Shown here piece after piece: positions 1 through 13,427 of a DNA stretch of 64,000 nt. The stretch is taken from contig CM043948.1 of NCBI GenBank assembly GCA_014529385.2, positions 24,422,451 to 24,486,450 of the forward strand, read 5' to 3'. The position numbers were made by a program, and so were the translations under genes. The notes below the pieces were generated by a model. It searched no databases, was not told the origin of the DNA, and saw only the letters and a program-made list of their open reading frames with translations. Within the stretch, counting starts at the first letter, position 1. The number at the start of each line of letters is the position of its first letter. The stretch is from Adiantum capillus-veneris (lineage: Eukaryota; Streptophyta; Polypodiopsida; Polypodiales; Pteridaceae).

Positions 1-965
1 AGTGATCCCCACCGCATTCATAGCATGGTCCTACAAGTGGTGGAGAAGTTTGAGGAGCTTCCATTGGTTGTCCTATTCTAGGAGGGTAGCCTCTAGGTTT
101 GTAGCCCTGATTTTCTATAAACATTAGCATATTCTCATCGATCAGGTAATGATTTTTGGTTGGTTGTGCTATGTATGAGGGCTCAGGCATTTCTTCTGGA
201 ATTATCCATGGATTATATTCCTCCGGAGCATATGCATTCCTATCACTTCCCCTTTCATAAGTACTGTCTGAATCTTCTAGGCATGAGATTACCTGGATCA
301 TACTCTGATCAGATGGTGGTTCTATGGGTTGAGAAATCCTTACCATAGCCCTATTTTCTTGGGGTAAAGGAGGTTGATGTCCCAACACCGGTTGAGCTTT
401 TTCCTGTCTCAAGATTGTGTTATTTGGCTCCACTTGGTACCTTGGAGGGGGTGGATTTTGTTGTCCTCTAGATGGTCCGTATTGTCTCTCTCTAACATAG
501 TTCCGATTGTAGAAACATTCGTGAGTTTCATTGTTTGTCCATTTTTGTTCTGTAGCACACCATTTCAATATCCGTTTTGTGTTAGCTCCTGGCCTTTGTT
601 GAAGGTTGCACCACTGGGTTGGATGGTCACCCCCACAAGTATCGCATTTTTGGGTGGGCGGTTGTCATGTGTTTGGGTTCGTCCTGTTTTCTTGGCTCAT
701 CCTCCGAATCACTTCCTCGATCACTCGATCAACGTTCGGTACAATTGGATTTTGACCTCCCGATTTTGTCGTGGACTCACTTGTAGTTGAAGAGGTCCTA
801 CCAGTCCCCTGATCTGTGTCTTCAATCACCTCCCCATATGCTTTGCAGTTATCTACAAGATAAAATGCCTCTTTCGTGACTTGCTCAAAGGTGACATAGG
901 CTTTTAGGTGCAAGTCCTTCTTGAGCATGTCATTTCGTAGTCCATCTATGAAAAGGATTGATAGT
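1..965 (-). pseudogene. Ty3/gypsy gag, C-terminal part with two zinc knuckles (broken)
   Basis: Reading leftward on the minus strand, one frame runs from about 965 to the window edge and is broken only by a TGA at 665-667. It encodes the end of a retrotransposon gag domain (FIDGLRNDMLKKDLHLKAYV), then CDTCGGDHPTQWC (about 606-645), and at the window edge the start of a second finger, CYECGGDH. Both fit the CX2CX3HX4C nucleocapsid finger found in some plant gypsy gag proteins. A proline- and glutamine-rich linker separates them. Protease and later domains would lie left of base 1. Upstream the frame resumes at 3622 beyond an insertion. Family assignment comes from the motifs; the lineage (Tat/Athila-like) is inferred from the linked tRNA-Asp-type PBS. 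Confidence 0.8.
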
Positions 966-3621
<2,656 letters not shown>

Positions 3622-5125
3622 ATAGTCTTTCGTCCTGAGGTAGTTCTCGAGCAGGGCATCTTTCATTGTACTGCATGAAATGAAGCGATGCTTCTTTCAC
3701 TTTTTCCTTTTTCTTTTGCCTAAATGCATAAATCTGTGAGACAGTGTTATGTTGGATCCCTCTTTTTGAGAATTCCTCAGCGAATTCTCGGAGAAGTTGC
3801 TCAATACTTGGGAATTCTAAGCTGTTTAATGGTTGAAACCAAGTCAGGGCATTACCTTCCAATGTCAACCCAAATCCTTCATACTGAAAATCAGTCACTT
3901 GTTTCGCTCTCAATACTTGTTTGAAGGTTGAAACATGGGTATACGGATCGCCTGATCTTATACTTTTTGGGTAAGCATTTTGCCACTTGGGATGGTCGCA
4001 TACGCCTGGCCTTTGCAACCATTCTAACAACTCTTGGTCCCCCTGGGATGGTTTCTCTTGGTTCGTAATCTCCTCTTGGTACTAATAGTGGTATCCTATC
4101 TGCCCTACGTTCATCAATTTGATCTCTTGTGATAGTCGTAGGGATTCCAGTGGTGTAAGTGAATTCAGGAATAGAGCCCCTATGTGTGTTCATGGAAGCC
4201 CTAGTCACTGTCGACCCTAAGGGTTCTGTTCTTGGCACTCGTTCATGTCCATAAGAATCCTCCACTCTTGTTCTCAATGGACTCTCAAGTACAGTCTCAG
4301 GTTTGATGTGAGTGGTCATGATTTTTGCAGCTTCCGGATTTACATAGTATTGGTGGAGTGGTCCTTTAAAATATGTATATCTCTCTAACTCCTTCTGGTC
4401 CATTGGGGAGTACTTTCGGCCATACTTGTCCATTATGACCAACTGAATACTTCTAGTGTAAACATACAAGTTTTTTCAGTCGGTTAATTCCTTGATGCGG
4501 GGCTCATCACATCTGTAATAGAGTGTTTGGTCTCCATTATTGAACTTATAAAGCCCCACATATGTGTTGTCTATGTTAAGGCACTTAGTCTCATTGGTGC
4601 GTTTGAGTACCACGTTTTGTTTCTCCATTTTGGGTGGTGCATTGGCCGGTTCATTATCTACTTTGTCCTTGGTGCCGAGCATTCCCCATTTATCCACAAT
4701 ATACAGGTTATGAACCACTAAGTACATCATTCCCTCTCGGTCGAAATACCTATCCCCGTCATAATCAACATCTACAAGGTCTCTGAACTCGCTCGGCCTA
4801 TTTTCCAACTGAACACAGTAGCGGTCCATTCCATCCTTATAGATTTTGGCTTTAAGCACATTTTCAAATTGAAACTTCAGATACAACAACTTTACATCAG
4901 ATCTGGGCTATGAAGGACCTGCACCCATCGAATCTATTCCCTTAGGGTTTGACTTGTTAGAATCTTCAGTCATGAGGCCGTATGATCTCTCAGACGAAGT
5001 GTCAGAGAAATTCTCCTCCAAAATGGGTTCCAAAGGCGGTAGTGGTCTCTGATTCACGCTTTCTTCTGTTGAGTGATTACTCCCTTGATCAAAGATGTTG
5101 TGGTTTCTATTCTGGTACAATCTTC
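3622..5125 (-). pseudogene. Ty3/gypsy gag, N-terminal part (broken)
   Basis: Minus-strand continuation of the gag at 1-965. The core gag domain (about 3625-3960) carries a typical GNALTWFQPL stretch and SIEQLLREFAEEFSKRG, followed by the ELPQDER segment that ends at the insertion. It is preceded by an unusually long N-terminal region (about 3960-5120) rich in charged residues and without recognised domains. Breaks seen: in-frame TAG at 4905-4907, in-frame TGA at 4476-4478, and a one-base frameshift in a G run near 4042. No convincing ATG was found near 5120. The element is clearly non-functional. Confidence 0.75.
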
Positions 5126-7120
5126 CTCATCGCAGATTCATGAAGAATTGGTAACAAGAAAAATCCAAACCGAGTTACCTCATTAAATAGTTTTAATCTC
5201 CCGTTTGTTCTTTCTAGCTGGATAGTATCTTCTAGTGCTTGTAACTTGCAAAAATGTGCTTGATAGTTGTAAGCTTACAACTGTCCTTGTCAGTTCTTGC
5301 TTTTGTTCGACGAAACTCGGCACACGATTCTCTACAAAACCTCAACAATTTTGATCCAATTTTAATTTTGAAAGAAGAACCTGGTTGCTATGGCCTAGCT
5401 CCTTGTGTGGTTCTGTCTCTGTTTTGGCTCAGAGGTACATGGATCGCAATCCATGTTGAGAAGCCATTTGAACTTTTGTTGATACCCTCCGCTTCAGCAT
5501 GGTTAAGGGATCTTATGGTATCAAAATTTTTAGAAATGAATCTCTGGATTGGAAGCTAATTTGATTTTGTCACTTTGCCTAAGCTCCTATCAGTTCTGAG
5601 CTTTTGGAAGGGTTTCTTGCACCCAATTTCAACTTTGGAAGGACCACTAGACTCTCTGTGATACTCTCTAGCTATGGTACTAGTTTGGTGTCAATTTGTG
5701 TTAGAGGAACATGGATCCCGATCCATGTACCTTTGTGTCGAAATACACTGAATTTTGTCCTACAGCTAGTCCTTGGCCTAGTGATCTGCCTATATGGTTT
5801 TTGAATGTTTTAAAGCTTTTTAGGACACGCAATAGTCAGTTTTAGGATTAATGTCAGTGGTTTCTTCCCTTGACCTGATTTTTGCCACCTTTTGCCCTCT
5901 TTTTGAGATTTCCTGATAAGGGTCCTTTAGGAGAAAGTGCTCCAATTGTTATCAATTACCTACTTGTCTTTTATCAGCTCAAACATCCAAAAAGGTACAG
6001 GGATCGCGATCCATGTTTGGCATGATTTTGGACTGACACTTTGTGAGCTGATCACACAGGCTATGATGATGCTATTCCCTAAGTATTTTTGGATTTGGTC
6101 AGTGTTTTCCAAGTGAAAAGCAAAGTTTTGTGTCTATTTTGCGGTCTTTTGCAAACCACTTCTTTTCTGGTATTTTGACTAGCTTTTTTCACTTTTTGTC
6201 TATGGCTCCTTTTGGAAAATTTGTTCACCTAATAATCAGGAGTACACTGGTCAAATCTTGATGTCAGATGCCTACCTGGAACATGGATCGCGATCCATGT
6301 TGGGAAGCACCTGGGCATGAAATTTAGTTTAGTGGATTCCTTGTTTCTAGTTGGTCCCAATTCTCATCTCTTTTTGGATTTGGCCAATCAAAAGTTCAAT
6401 TTTTCCTTGTTTTCCCCTTTTCTCCAAGGTTTTTGGTCTAATCACCCCAATCTTTTTTTTTATGATCTTCTGGTCCTCTTCTTCTCACCAAACTCAATGT
6501 TCTGATGCCTGAGAGCCTGTTCTAAGCAGAGGAAATAATTTTAGCACATTTTGCCAAAAAGGTACATGGATCGCGATCCATGTTGGGCAAGATTTTTGAC
6601 AGGTTTTTGCACAGTCGTTTTTAACAAGTGTTTTTATCCCCTTCTTGAAAGTTTTACTGGGTTTGGTCCAGTTTTGAAGCTCTGACCATCACTTCTTCAA
6701 TTTTCTTGATTTATGGTCTTCAATACCAAAATAAGGTTTTCGACAGTTTTTCCCTCGATCCTTTTGGCCACAAATGATGGTGTAGTTTGTTACCTAACCT
6801 ACTCCTACAACTGAAATGAATGTGCAAACATAACTGAACTTAACAATAAAGAAATAACAACAATGTGTGTGGTGGAACATCCCTTTCCAAGCATGTGAAA
6901 AATCAAAGAACGAAATACTATCTTGTACCTCACTCACAGCTTTCTTTGCTCTTAAGGAATAGCATTGGCTAGTCTCGGACTCCAGTCGCTATTAAGAACT
7001 AAACCTACGTCTAGCTGCTTACTGTCTATGGGTAAACGGAACGGGTATCAAAAGCTTGAAGGGAGATTTCTCTTTTTGTTTTTTTGTACAGTGAGTCACT
7101 CACCACCTAAGGGTCAGTTT
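5126..7120 (-). other. Long untranslated leader of the gypsy element
   Basis: About 2 kb between the PBS and the gag start with no credible coding potential. It consists of diverged ~283-bp repeat units, each containing one copy of a palindrome (separate entry). ORFs on the plus strand here, such as those reading RGTWIAIHV, are translations of the palindrome context. Long leaders are known in some plant gypsy elements; any role in packaging or translation is inference. Confidence 0.5.
5437..6583. repeat. Five-copy array of a 20-bp palindrome at ~283-bp spacing
   Basis: The perfect palindrome ACATGGATCGCGATCCATGT occurs at 6281-6300 and 6564-6583. One-mismatch versions lie at 5437-5456, 5709-5728 and 5997-6016. 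Start-to-start spacings are 272, 288, 284 and 283 bp. Each is preceded by a GAGGTAC-, GAGGAAC- or AAGGTAC-like word. A decayed sixth copy lies at 7468-7487 inside the LTR. Sequence between palindromes is much more diverged than the palindromes. Confidence 0.85.
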
Positions 7121-7137
7121 CCCCGGCAACGACGCCA
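7121..7137 (-). promoter_or_regulatory. Primer-binding site, tRNA-Asp type
   Basis: The minus strand reads TGGCGTCGTTGCCGGGG, one mismatch from the plant tRNA-Asp 3' end complement, one base after the LTR end (...GCTAACA). This fixes the element's minus orientation and the inner LTR boundary at 7139. Confidence 0.8.
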
Positions 7138-7138
7138 A

Positions 7139-8072
7139 TGTTAGCGGGTCGCCGCGATGGACGTCTGCAGCATAGCTCTTTTGCACTAACATAATGTCAA
7201 TATGCAAGGAAGCGACTTGGGGTGGGGCACGAAGATTTAATGAGGATGTCAATCTCACCAAAGTGAACTCAAAGACTACTCGTTCTTACAACAAAAGCAA
7301 ATCAACCACTTCCTAGTCAGACAATCAATATGCATCCATTCTCAACACTCAACACAATCACGCCGTTTCGGTATCCAAAAAAATCCGAAATGTCACGAAA
7401 CTTAAGGAGAGGTATCAAAACACTTATGGGCTCAATCCTACCAAGTTCTGTCACCATCTGGGAAGGTACATAAATCACGATCCATCACAAAAAATGTGCA
7501 GCAAACTGAAACAAAAGTACTTGGAAAGATCCTCCTTAAGCATAGAAACACTTATCCAAGGTCAAAACATCAAAAAACAACCATTTTAACTCCTAAATCA
7601 ATGCATTTAGCTCACAAACTACTCACCGCGAGCCACAGTAGAATTGGAAATGATTACACTTAGATTGAAGAGCAAGAGACAAGGAACACAATGTACTATT
7701 CGGAATAGAATTTTGATTACCCGTTCAGGAGAAATAATGATTACAAACTGTAGTCACAAGAAGCTTTAGTAGCGCACGTTTTCTTCTCCCAGCTAATGAT
7801 AATAATCCCTTCAAAACTAAGGGTTTTGACTTTAAAAGTCAGGGGGCTTTTCCATGGCCAACCTGCCTCTTACAAGGGGTAGACTCAAAGAACATAAAAA
7901 AGAATATGGTCTAATCTTCTTCTGATTACAACTCATTTTATGCAGAATTACAGGGTTTTTGCTAAAAAATAGAGTATCCCCTGGGTTTGGTGTGCATACG
8001 CATGCTCGCTCGTATCCACCAAACACATAGCTATAGCGACATTTAGATAGATCGCCATGTTTGAATGTTGAC
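7139..8072 (-). mobile_element. 5' LTR of the decayed gypsy element
   Basis: The inner edge is firm: on the plus strand TGTTAGCGGG starts at 7139, directly beside the PBS. The outer edge is tentative. TGTCAACATTC on the minus strand, ending at 8072, gives a TG...CA structure of about 934 bp. The partner LTR would lie left of the window, so neither edge can be checked by comparison and no target duplication can be tested. No coding capacity. Confidence 0.5.
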
Positions 8073-8182
8073 ATTGGATATATACATACATTGATGATCT
8101 ATATATTCAATTTATGCAATATATTATTGTTAAGTTTGTTCATTAACATTCAGTTTGTTTCAATTGGTTTTGTTTATATTGT

Positions 8183-8371
8183 TAAGTTTTTTCATTCATT
8201 TTCAGTTTATTTCAAAACGTTTTTGTGTAATCGCATAGTATTAAGGAAGAAAATACCATATCGTGATCATTCAAAATAGAATCAAGTTTTTCATTCATTT
8301 TTAGTTTATTTCAATTGTTTTTGTGTAATCGTATAGTATCAAGGAAGAAAACACCATACCGTGATCATTCA
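8183..8371. repeat. Two ~89-bp direct repeats
   Basis: A unit beginning TTTTTCATTCATTTT and ending CGTGATCATTCA occurs at about 8183-8272 and again at about 8283-8371 with a few substitutions. Confidence 0.85.
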
Positions 8372-8471
8372 TACTTTTGATTTTGTGTTCGCATAAGTTC
8401 ACCGGTTGTGTTTTTGTTGTAGTGTATGTACAACGCTCCTAAGTATGTACTTTTTGCTTCAAATCTTGTTG

Positions 8472-8474
<3 letters not shown>

Positions 8475-8547
<73 letters not shown>
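8475..8547. repeat. (AG)n microsatellite, 73 bp
   Basis: Uninterrupted AG dinucleotides between the gypsy LTR and the 8.9 kb duplication. The flanking 8548-8836 holds nothing recognisable. Confidence 0.98.
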
Positions 8548-8550
<3 letters not shown>

Positions 8551-8836
8551 AATTTGATATCCCCTCTTAGAGAACCATATATTGATAGTTGACCAAAATA
8601 GATAAGACATACAATAGAAAATATACAAAGACAAAATCGACAGAAGCCAATTTTTTTATAATTTATGCTGGTACATCCGGTTCTGGTAGGAGACTAATTG
8701 ACTCTTAGAATCCATGAAAGAATAGACCTATACCTGCCACCATCCAACACAAGCAGCCAGTTAGAACATGGGCAACCTTGATGGGAAGATAGGTATCCAA
8801 ACAGTCTATTTTGCTTGTTATTGCTGTCCAATAGCC

Positions 8837-9151
8837 TTAAACCCCTTCACTCTCCTTATATGCATTTCGAGGGAGTTTTTTCTTTGCTTCTCTATCAGGC
8901 ATGATCCGTTTTTTAACGGTATTTTCTACAATAGGTTTGTTTGGTAGACTTTCCTCCACCATAATTTCAACTGGTATACTGGTTGTTTCTGGTTTGATGA
9001 TGAAGACTGATTTGCATCCTTCCGGAAAATCATGTATGGCGGAGGGACGCGACTTTCCATTGGATAAGTAGCATCTCTTGCGAGTTTTTGGGCTTGCATT
9101 CTCAAAGGATGATATATATCCCATAGTTTGGCTTTCGATAGGAAGCATCAT
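8837..9151 (-). CDS. Short ORF in direct-repeat copy 1 (unknown product)
   Basis: A 104-residue open frame, basic at its C-terminus, with no recognised domain. Its first ~78 residues are repeated at 13.43-13.70 kb, where the same frame runs toward the Penelope-like RT and carries a TGA. In this copy the sequence after VENTVKK diverges at 8907 and ends 23 residues later. It may be the N-terminal piece of the retroelement ORF left as a truncated tandem copy rather than a gene. Expression cannot be judged from sequence. Confidence 0.3.
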   Translation of the reverse strand: MMLPIESQTMGYISSFENASPKTRKRCYLSNGKSRPSAIHDFPEGCKSVFIIKPETTSIPVEIMVEESLPNKPIVENTVKKRIMPDREAKKKLPRNAYKESEGV

Positions 9152-11140
9152 AACCTGTAGTACAATTTCATAAACCAGATCTTGTCTATTAGTGGTCTAT
9201 GCTAGTTGCTAGCTTCTAAGAGTAGCTGGAGAAAACTCAGGCGGAAAGCAACATTTTCATAGTGATTACATGTGAAATTGGAAAATCTACCCCCCAAGTG
9301 GATAGAATTAGAGCGTGAGAGGATAAAGAGAGAGAGATAGAGAAAGAAAGAGAGATAAAGAAAAAAATTAGAAGCGGAGCTTCATTTTGGGGTTATATAA
9401 AGGATAAGATATATATTACTTGTATTTTGCCAAAATTTTGGCAGAGTTCGGACCCATGTTTCAAAAAGTAGACCAGCCCTCCTTTTGTAGGAGCTTCACA
9501 TGAGGATTTTGTTTTAAAAGATAAATCTAGAACTACCCAACCATTTTACGCAGTTTTCAAGACACAGCTATGTTAGACTTTTAAAATTTAGAAAGTATTT
9601 CCTTTTGGCAAAAGTTTTCCATAGGTTTGTTTGTAATTAGACATGTTTTTCAAAATAAAATTTCCCTCCTCTCTGAGGAGCCTCACATGAGGATTTTCTT
9701 CAATGTCTATACCAATCAGCATACCATTTCCAAAATAACTTACTTTACAAGTTCTTAGTTCAAAAAATTAAAGCAAACTTTCCTAAATGGTTTAAGACCA
9801 ATACTTAGAAGTAACTTTTGTTTACAAACTTATAATGTCTAGAAAGACTTGGAAAGAACTTATGTCAAATTCTAGTTGGACATCCTCTCAGTAGAGTGAA
9901 AGTCTACATGAGAGCTCGGGGTCGTCACTCATACGCTTTGTGTTGAGACTGTTTTGAATGATTTTTGATGTAAGGCTTCCAAAAAAGACCATACAAAATG
10001 CTATTTCATGAGCAGATGTTTACCATTATGTGAAATTCAGTCAACTAGTGTTCAAAAAATTCCTTTTTAACTACGACCTATTATGCATATTGCTAAGTTC
10101 TTCTCAAGAATAATCTTACCATCTTTCAGACTATGTTTTATAACAAATAAAACCAAAACATGGTATATCAGACGTATGCTCATGAATTTACCACCATATA
10201 TGTTACACCATGCTGACTACTTTTGCATAACTTCATTTCTATTTACCAACTAGAGTGTACTCTATCTTATTGCATGGAGAATTAAGAGCTAGTTTGGCCT
10301 GTTTCTTGCCTATCAGCCATGTATCCCCAGCCAGTGTCCATTGTCATGTATATGAGATATTAATTACACAATGTTCTGAACCATGCGGATTATACGGCGT
10401 TCCGGACCATGCGGACAGTGTTTATACCATGCAGAATTTTCTTCTCGAATAGTTCCCCCTTCTTATGCCCTTATATACATACTCAACAAGTATACAATAT
10501 GCTATGTATAGAAAATATTTGTTCCCAGTTTCTCCATGTTGATTTACATAACTTTACATTCTATTTAAATGCAAAGAGGTTTTAAAAAAACAGAACAAAA
10601 AACGAGTGTCTAATTACCTATGATGAGTAACACAACTCCTTTATGTATTGCTGTGTCGTCACCTGAAGTTGCCAACGATCCCACTACTTGGATGCTTCAA
10701 TACCGTTCATGTGATGGGGTAGTATGCTGTCAGCTATATGTTCTTGTATGTGTGCAAGTTAATGTTCTGTGCAGGAGATGAGCCAGGTAGCAATTTCCTT
10801 GCTTGTGTGTATGTTGTGAGAGGATATACATGCGTAGGTTAGAAGAAAGCATTTGGGTATGACAATACAACCTGTATGGGCTATAGGTGGAGTTTCGGTA
10901 TTGCAACATTGCGTTTTTATATGTATCGCGCACCCGTTTCCCAATCCGTGTCTTCAATGCGCCCATGCACTCTAGAGACTGAGTGTAAGGTGCCAACTAT
11001 TAGGCACTCCTTATCAGGCATGCACCTCACGATACATTTAACGTATTCCATTTGTCCCACTCCATGTTAATTATTTCTAGTAGGTGAGCCACCTTACACA
11101 AGGTTCCATTTATTTTTGGCCTTGGACGTCCAATGTGTAC

Positions 11141-11279
<139 letters not shown>

Positions 11280-11527
11280 GGATGTAACTTTAAGAACTGT
11301 TTTTTCTAAAAATGGATTGATCTAGATTTTACATTATCTCGGCAAGGATACACCGAGAGAGAGATATAGATGGATAAAGACCAATATAGAGCTATACTAA
11401 GAAAAAATTCCTTTTAGGTTACTTGCTAGTGTTTGTAAGCTACCTAATATCTTCCAATGTTGGATATAGTGAGAAAACTACGGGGGTTTAAATAGGGAGA
11501 TACCACCGGAAGTGTTGGTTTGAAACT

Positions 11528-11530
<3 letters not shown>

Positions 11531-11603
<73 letters not shown>
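11531..11603. repeat. (GA)n microsatellite at the right end of copy 1
   Basis: 73 bp of GA. It corresponds to the 15903-15985 tract that ends copy 2. Confidence 0.95.
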
Positions 11604-11604
<1 letters not shown>

Positions 11605-12057
11605 CCCACCCCAACCTTGGGAATATGCCCATTTGGTGGGGGATAGCCCACCAAGTGGACATATCCCCCGAATTTGAGTTTGTCTTAGACTCTAGTTCTT
11701 AATTCTTAAGTGATCTTGAGACAGTATCAATCTTTCCAAAATCTATTGTTTGTCAAATTATACTTTATCCAATAGTACACAATATCTATGTCTATGTGAA
11801 CCATAATACCCATGATTAGTACTGTAACACATCTAGTGACAAACTATCTTGCAATGTTTATTTTTTAAAAAACACTTTTGTACAACTGTCATGGTATCCG
11901 TTCCATTGGTGGGGTAAAAATCAAACCTTTATTGAAAAAAAGGGGGTTCAGAAACTCATATGAGTCACAGATGAAAATAAAAAGTCGCCATCATGTTGTG
12001 TGCTGAAATGGTATTTTTGTCCGCCACCCTTCTTTTCATTGTGTGTCCTCGCTTGGC

Positions 12058-13425
12058 TGATTACTCTCCTGCATCCAACCCAGTTGTTTCAGAGATATTT
12101 ATCGTATTATTATCAAAATTATGTGCATCATATTCTATTTCTTCTTTGTTCAGTATATCTATCAAAGATCTGATCTTGGATCTGATACTAGGGAAGCTAC
12201 CTTTTAATAGAAACTATGTGATTAATGTTTTGATGCATGTTCTTTTGAATCCATTCAAAGTAAACATAAATCTTAGTCGTTGTAAATCATTAAATGCTGT
12301 AACTACACATGAAGCATTATAAATGATGGGTAAGATCTATGACACACATACTTTGTATGCTAACTGTGCAGGGTGATTGCTCGCTGCTTGTATGAATGAT
12401 ACTTGGTACCCTGGTAATGCGTCTTTTTTCCATGCTGTTTTCGTGGTGTATTCTCCAATGAAAGGTCTTTGTAGCATTATTTTCGTGTTCAAATATGTAG
12501 AGCCAAACTTTGTATGAGTTGGTATAATTGAAATGATATCCAATGGAGATATTGTAAAGGGGTCCTCAGGGGACAAAGCTCTGTTGTGATTCATGCATTT
12601 TGAAATATATGTGTTATGTATGAATAGAAGATCATCCATATACCGGTTATAGTGTATGAAAGCTAAAAGTATATCAGTCTTTTTGAGTCTAGCTAACATA
12701 TTCTAGCTCAAACCAAGCAAGGTATAGATTGCACGATAAAGGAGAACATGAGTATCCCATTGGGACTCCTTTAGTTTGTCGATATATATCAGACCCTAAC
12801 CTTGAGAAACAATTGTCTAGCACAAAGATATTTAAAGTCTCAAAGAATTCAAAGGACCACTTTACTTTTAAATTCTTTCTTGTAAGGGTGATTTTGTTTC
12901 TAAATGGTTTAAATCCTTTATAACCTTGACCAGTTATTAATCTTTTAATGTTTCTCAACGACTCCATCAGGCTATGTTTCCCATGGTGAGGAATTGCCTC
13001 GGGGGGTTCATTATGTGTAAAATTACCATATCACGTGCATTCAAGACATGGTTGTAAAACCCTTTATCTGTGAATTTGGTTAAGAATATAATGTACCCTT
13101 TTCTTTTAAAATCTATAAACTTTTTTCAAATTTGAAAAAATAATGCCCTTTTGTATATATTTTCTGTAAGTTTCAAGAACTTTAAATACCCTTCTGTTGA
13201 ACTCACGTGATAGGTTACATTTTTATTAGGTGACCTCACTGGGGGGAATTGCTTCATAACAAGCTTTAGGTGACCTCCCCAGGGGAATTGCTTCATAAAA
13301 ATCTTTAATATCATATGTATGAATAGAATAAATATGATTATGAAGGTTTATCAAAGCTTCGTACTGGTTGTAATGATCCAGTATGCGTTTGTATTCACCT
13401 TTGAGAATGTTTGAAGGTTTTTTTG
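12058..13425 (-). pseudogene. Reverse transcriptase pseudogene, Penelope-like
   Basis: Minus-strand RT motifs in order: YDIKDFYEAIP (about 13279-13311), VLDNCFSRLGSDIYRQ then GVPMGYSCSP (near 12750-12850), RYMDDLL with the catalytic YxDD-type motif (near 12635), GSTYLNTK (near 12500), and a C-terminal SFIQAASNHPAQLAYKVCVS segment (about 12350). The G-PMG...SP...NLYL..FE layout and the aromatic-Lys-asp start motif resemble Penelope-like or IPMG-type RTs rather than LTR-element RTs. Breaks: frameshift near 12695, TAG after KVCVS near 12334, TAG near 12213, and a MITE inserted between YEAIP and the GKH segment. The frame may begin in direct-repeat copy 2 (to about 13700). No GIY-YIG endonuclease was recognised. 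Penelope assignment is inference. Confidence 0.6.
13005..13236. mobile_element. Palindromic MITE, copy A, inside the RT
   Basis: Inverted ends include ATATCACGTGCATTCAA (13028-13044) and, on the other strand, TATCACGTGAGTTCAA (13197-13212), with an outer GGTCACCT-like end near 13228-13236. Related copies lie at 30187-30386 and about 44267-44500. Next to the right end a 41-bp segment starting GAAGCAATTCCCC is duplicated, and a GAGGCAATTCCTC version lies on the left side. The target duplication is therefore complex and I cannot fix exact ends. Confidence 0.6.
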
Positions 13426-13427
13426 AA

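Noticed and set aside
374-790. Plus-strand ORF of 138 codons
   Set aside because: Antisense shadow of the gypsy gag zinc-knuckle region.
5254-6505. Plus-strand ORFs containing RGTWIAIHV or RGTWIPIHV as a repeat protein
   Set aside because: The shared residues come from the palindrome; frames are short and not conserved between units.
5437-6583. CRISPR array
   Set aside because: Repeat spacing near 283 bp, diverged related spacers and retrotransposon context exclude it.
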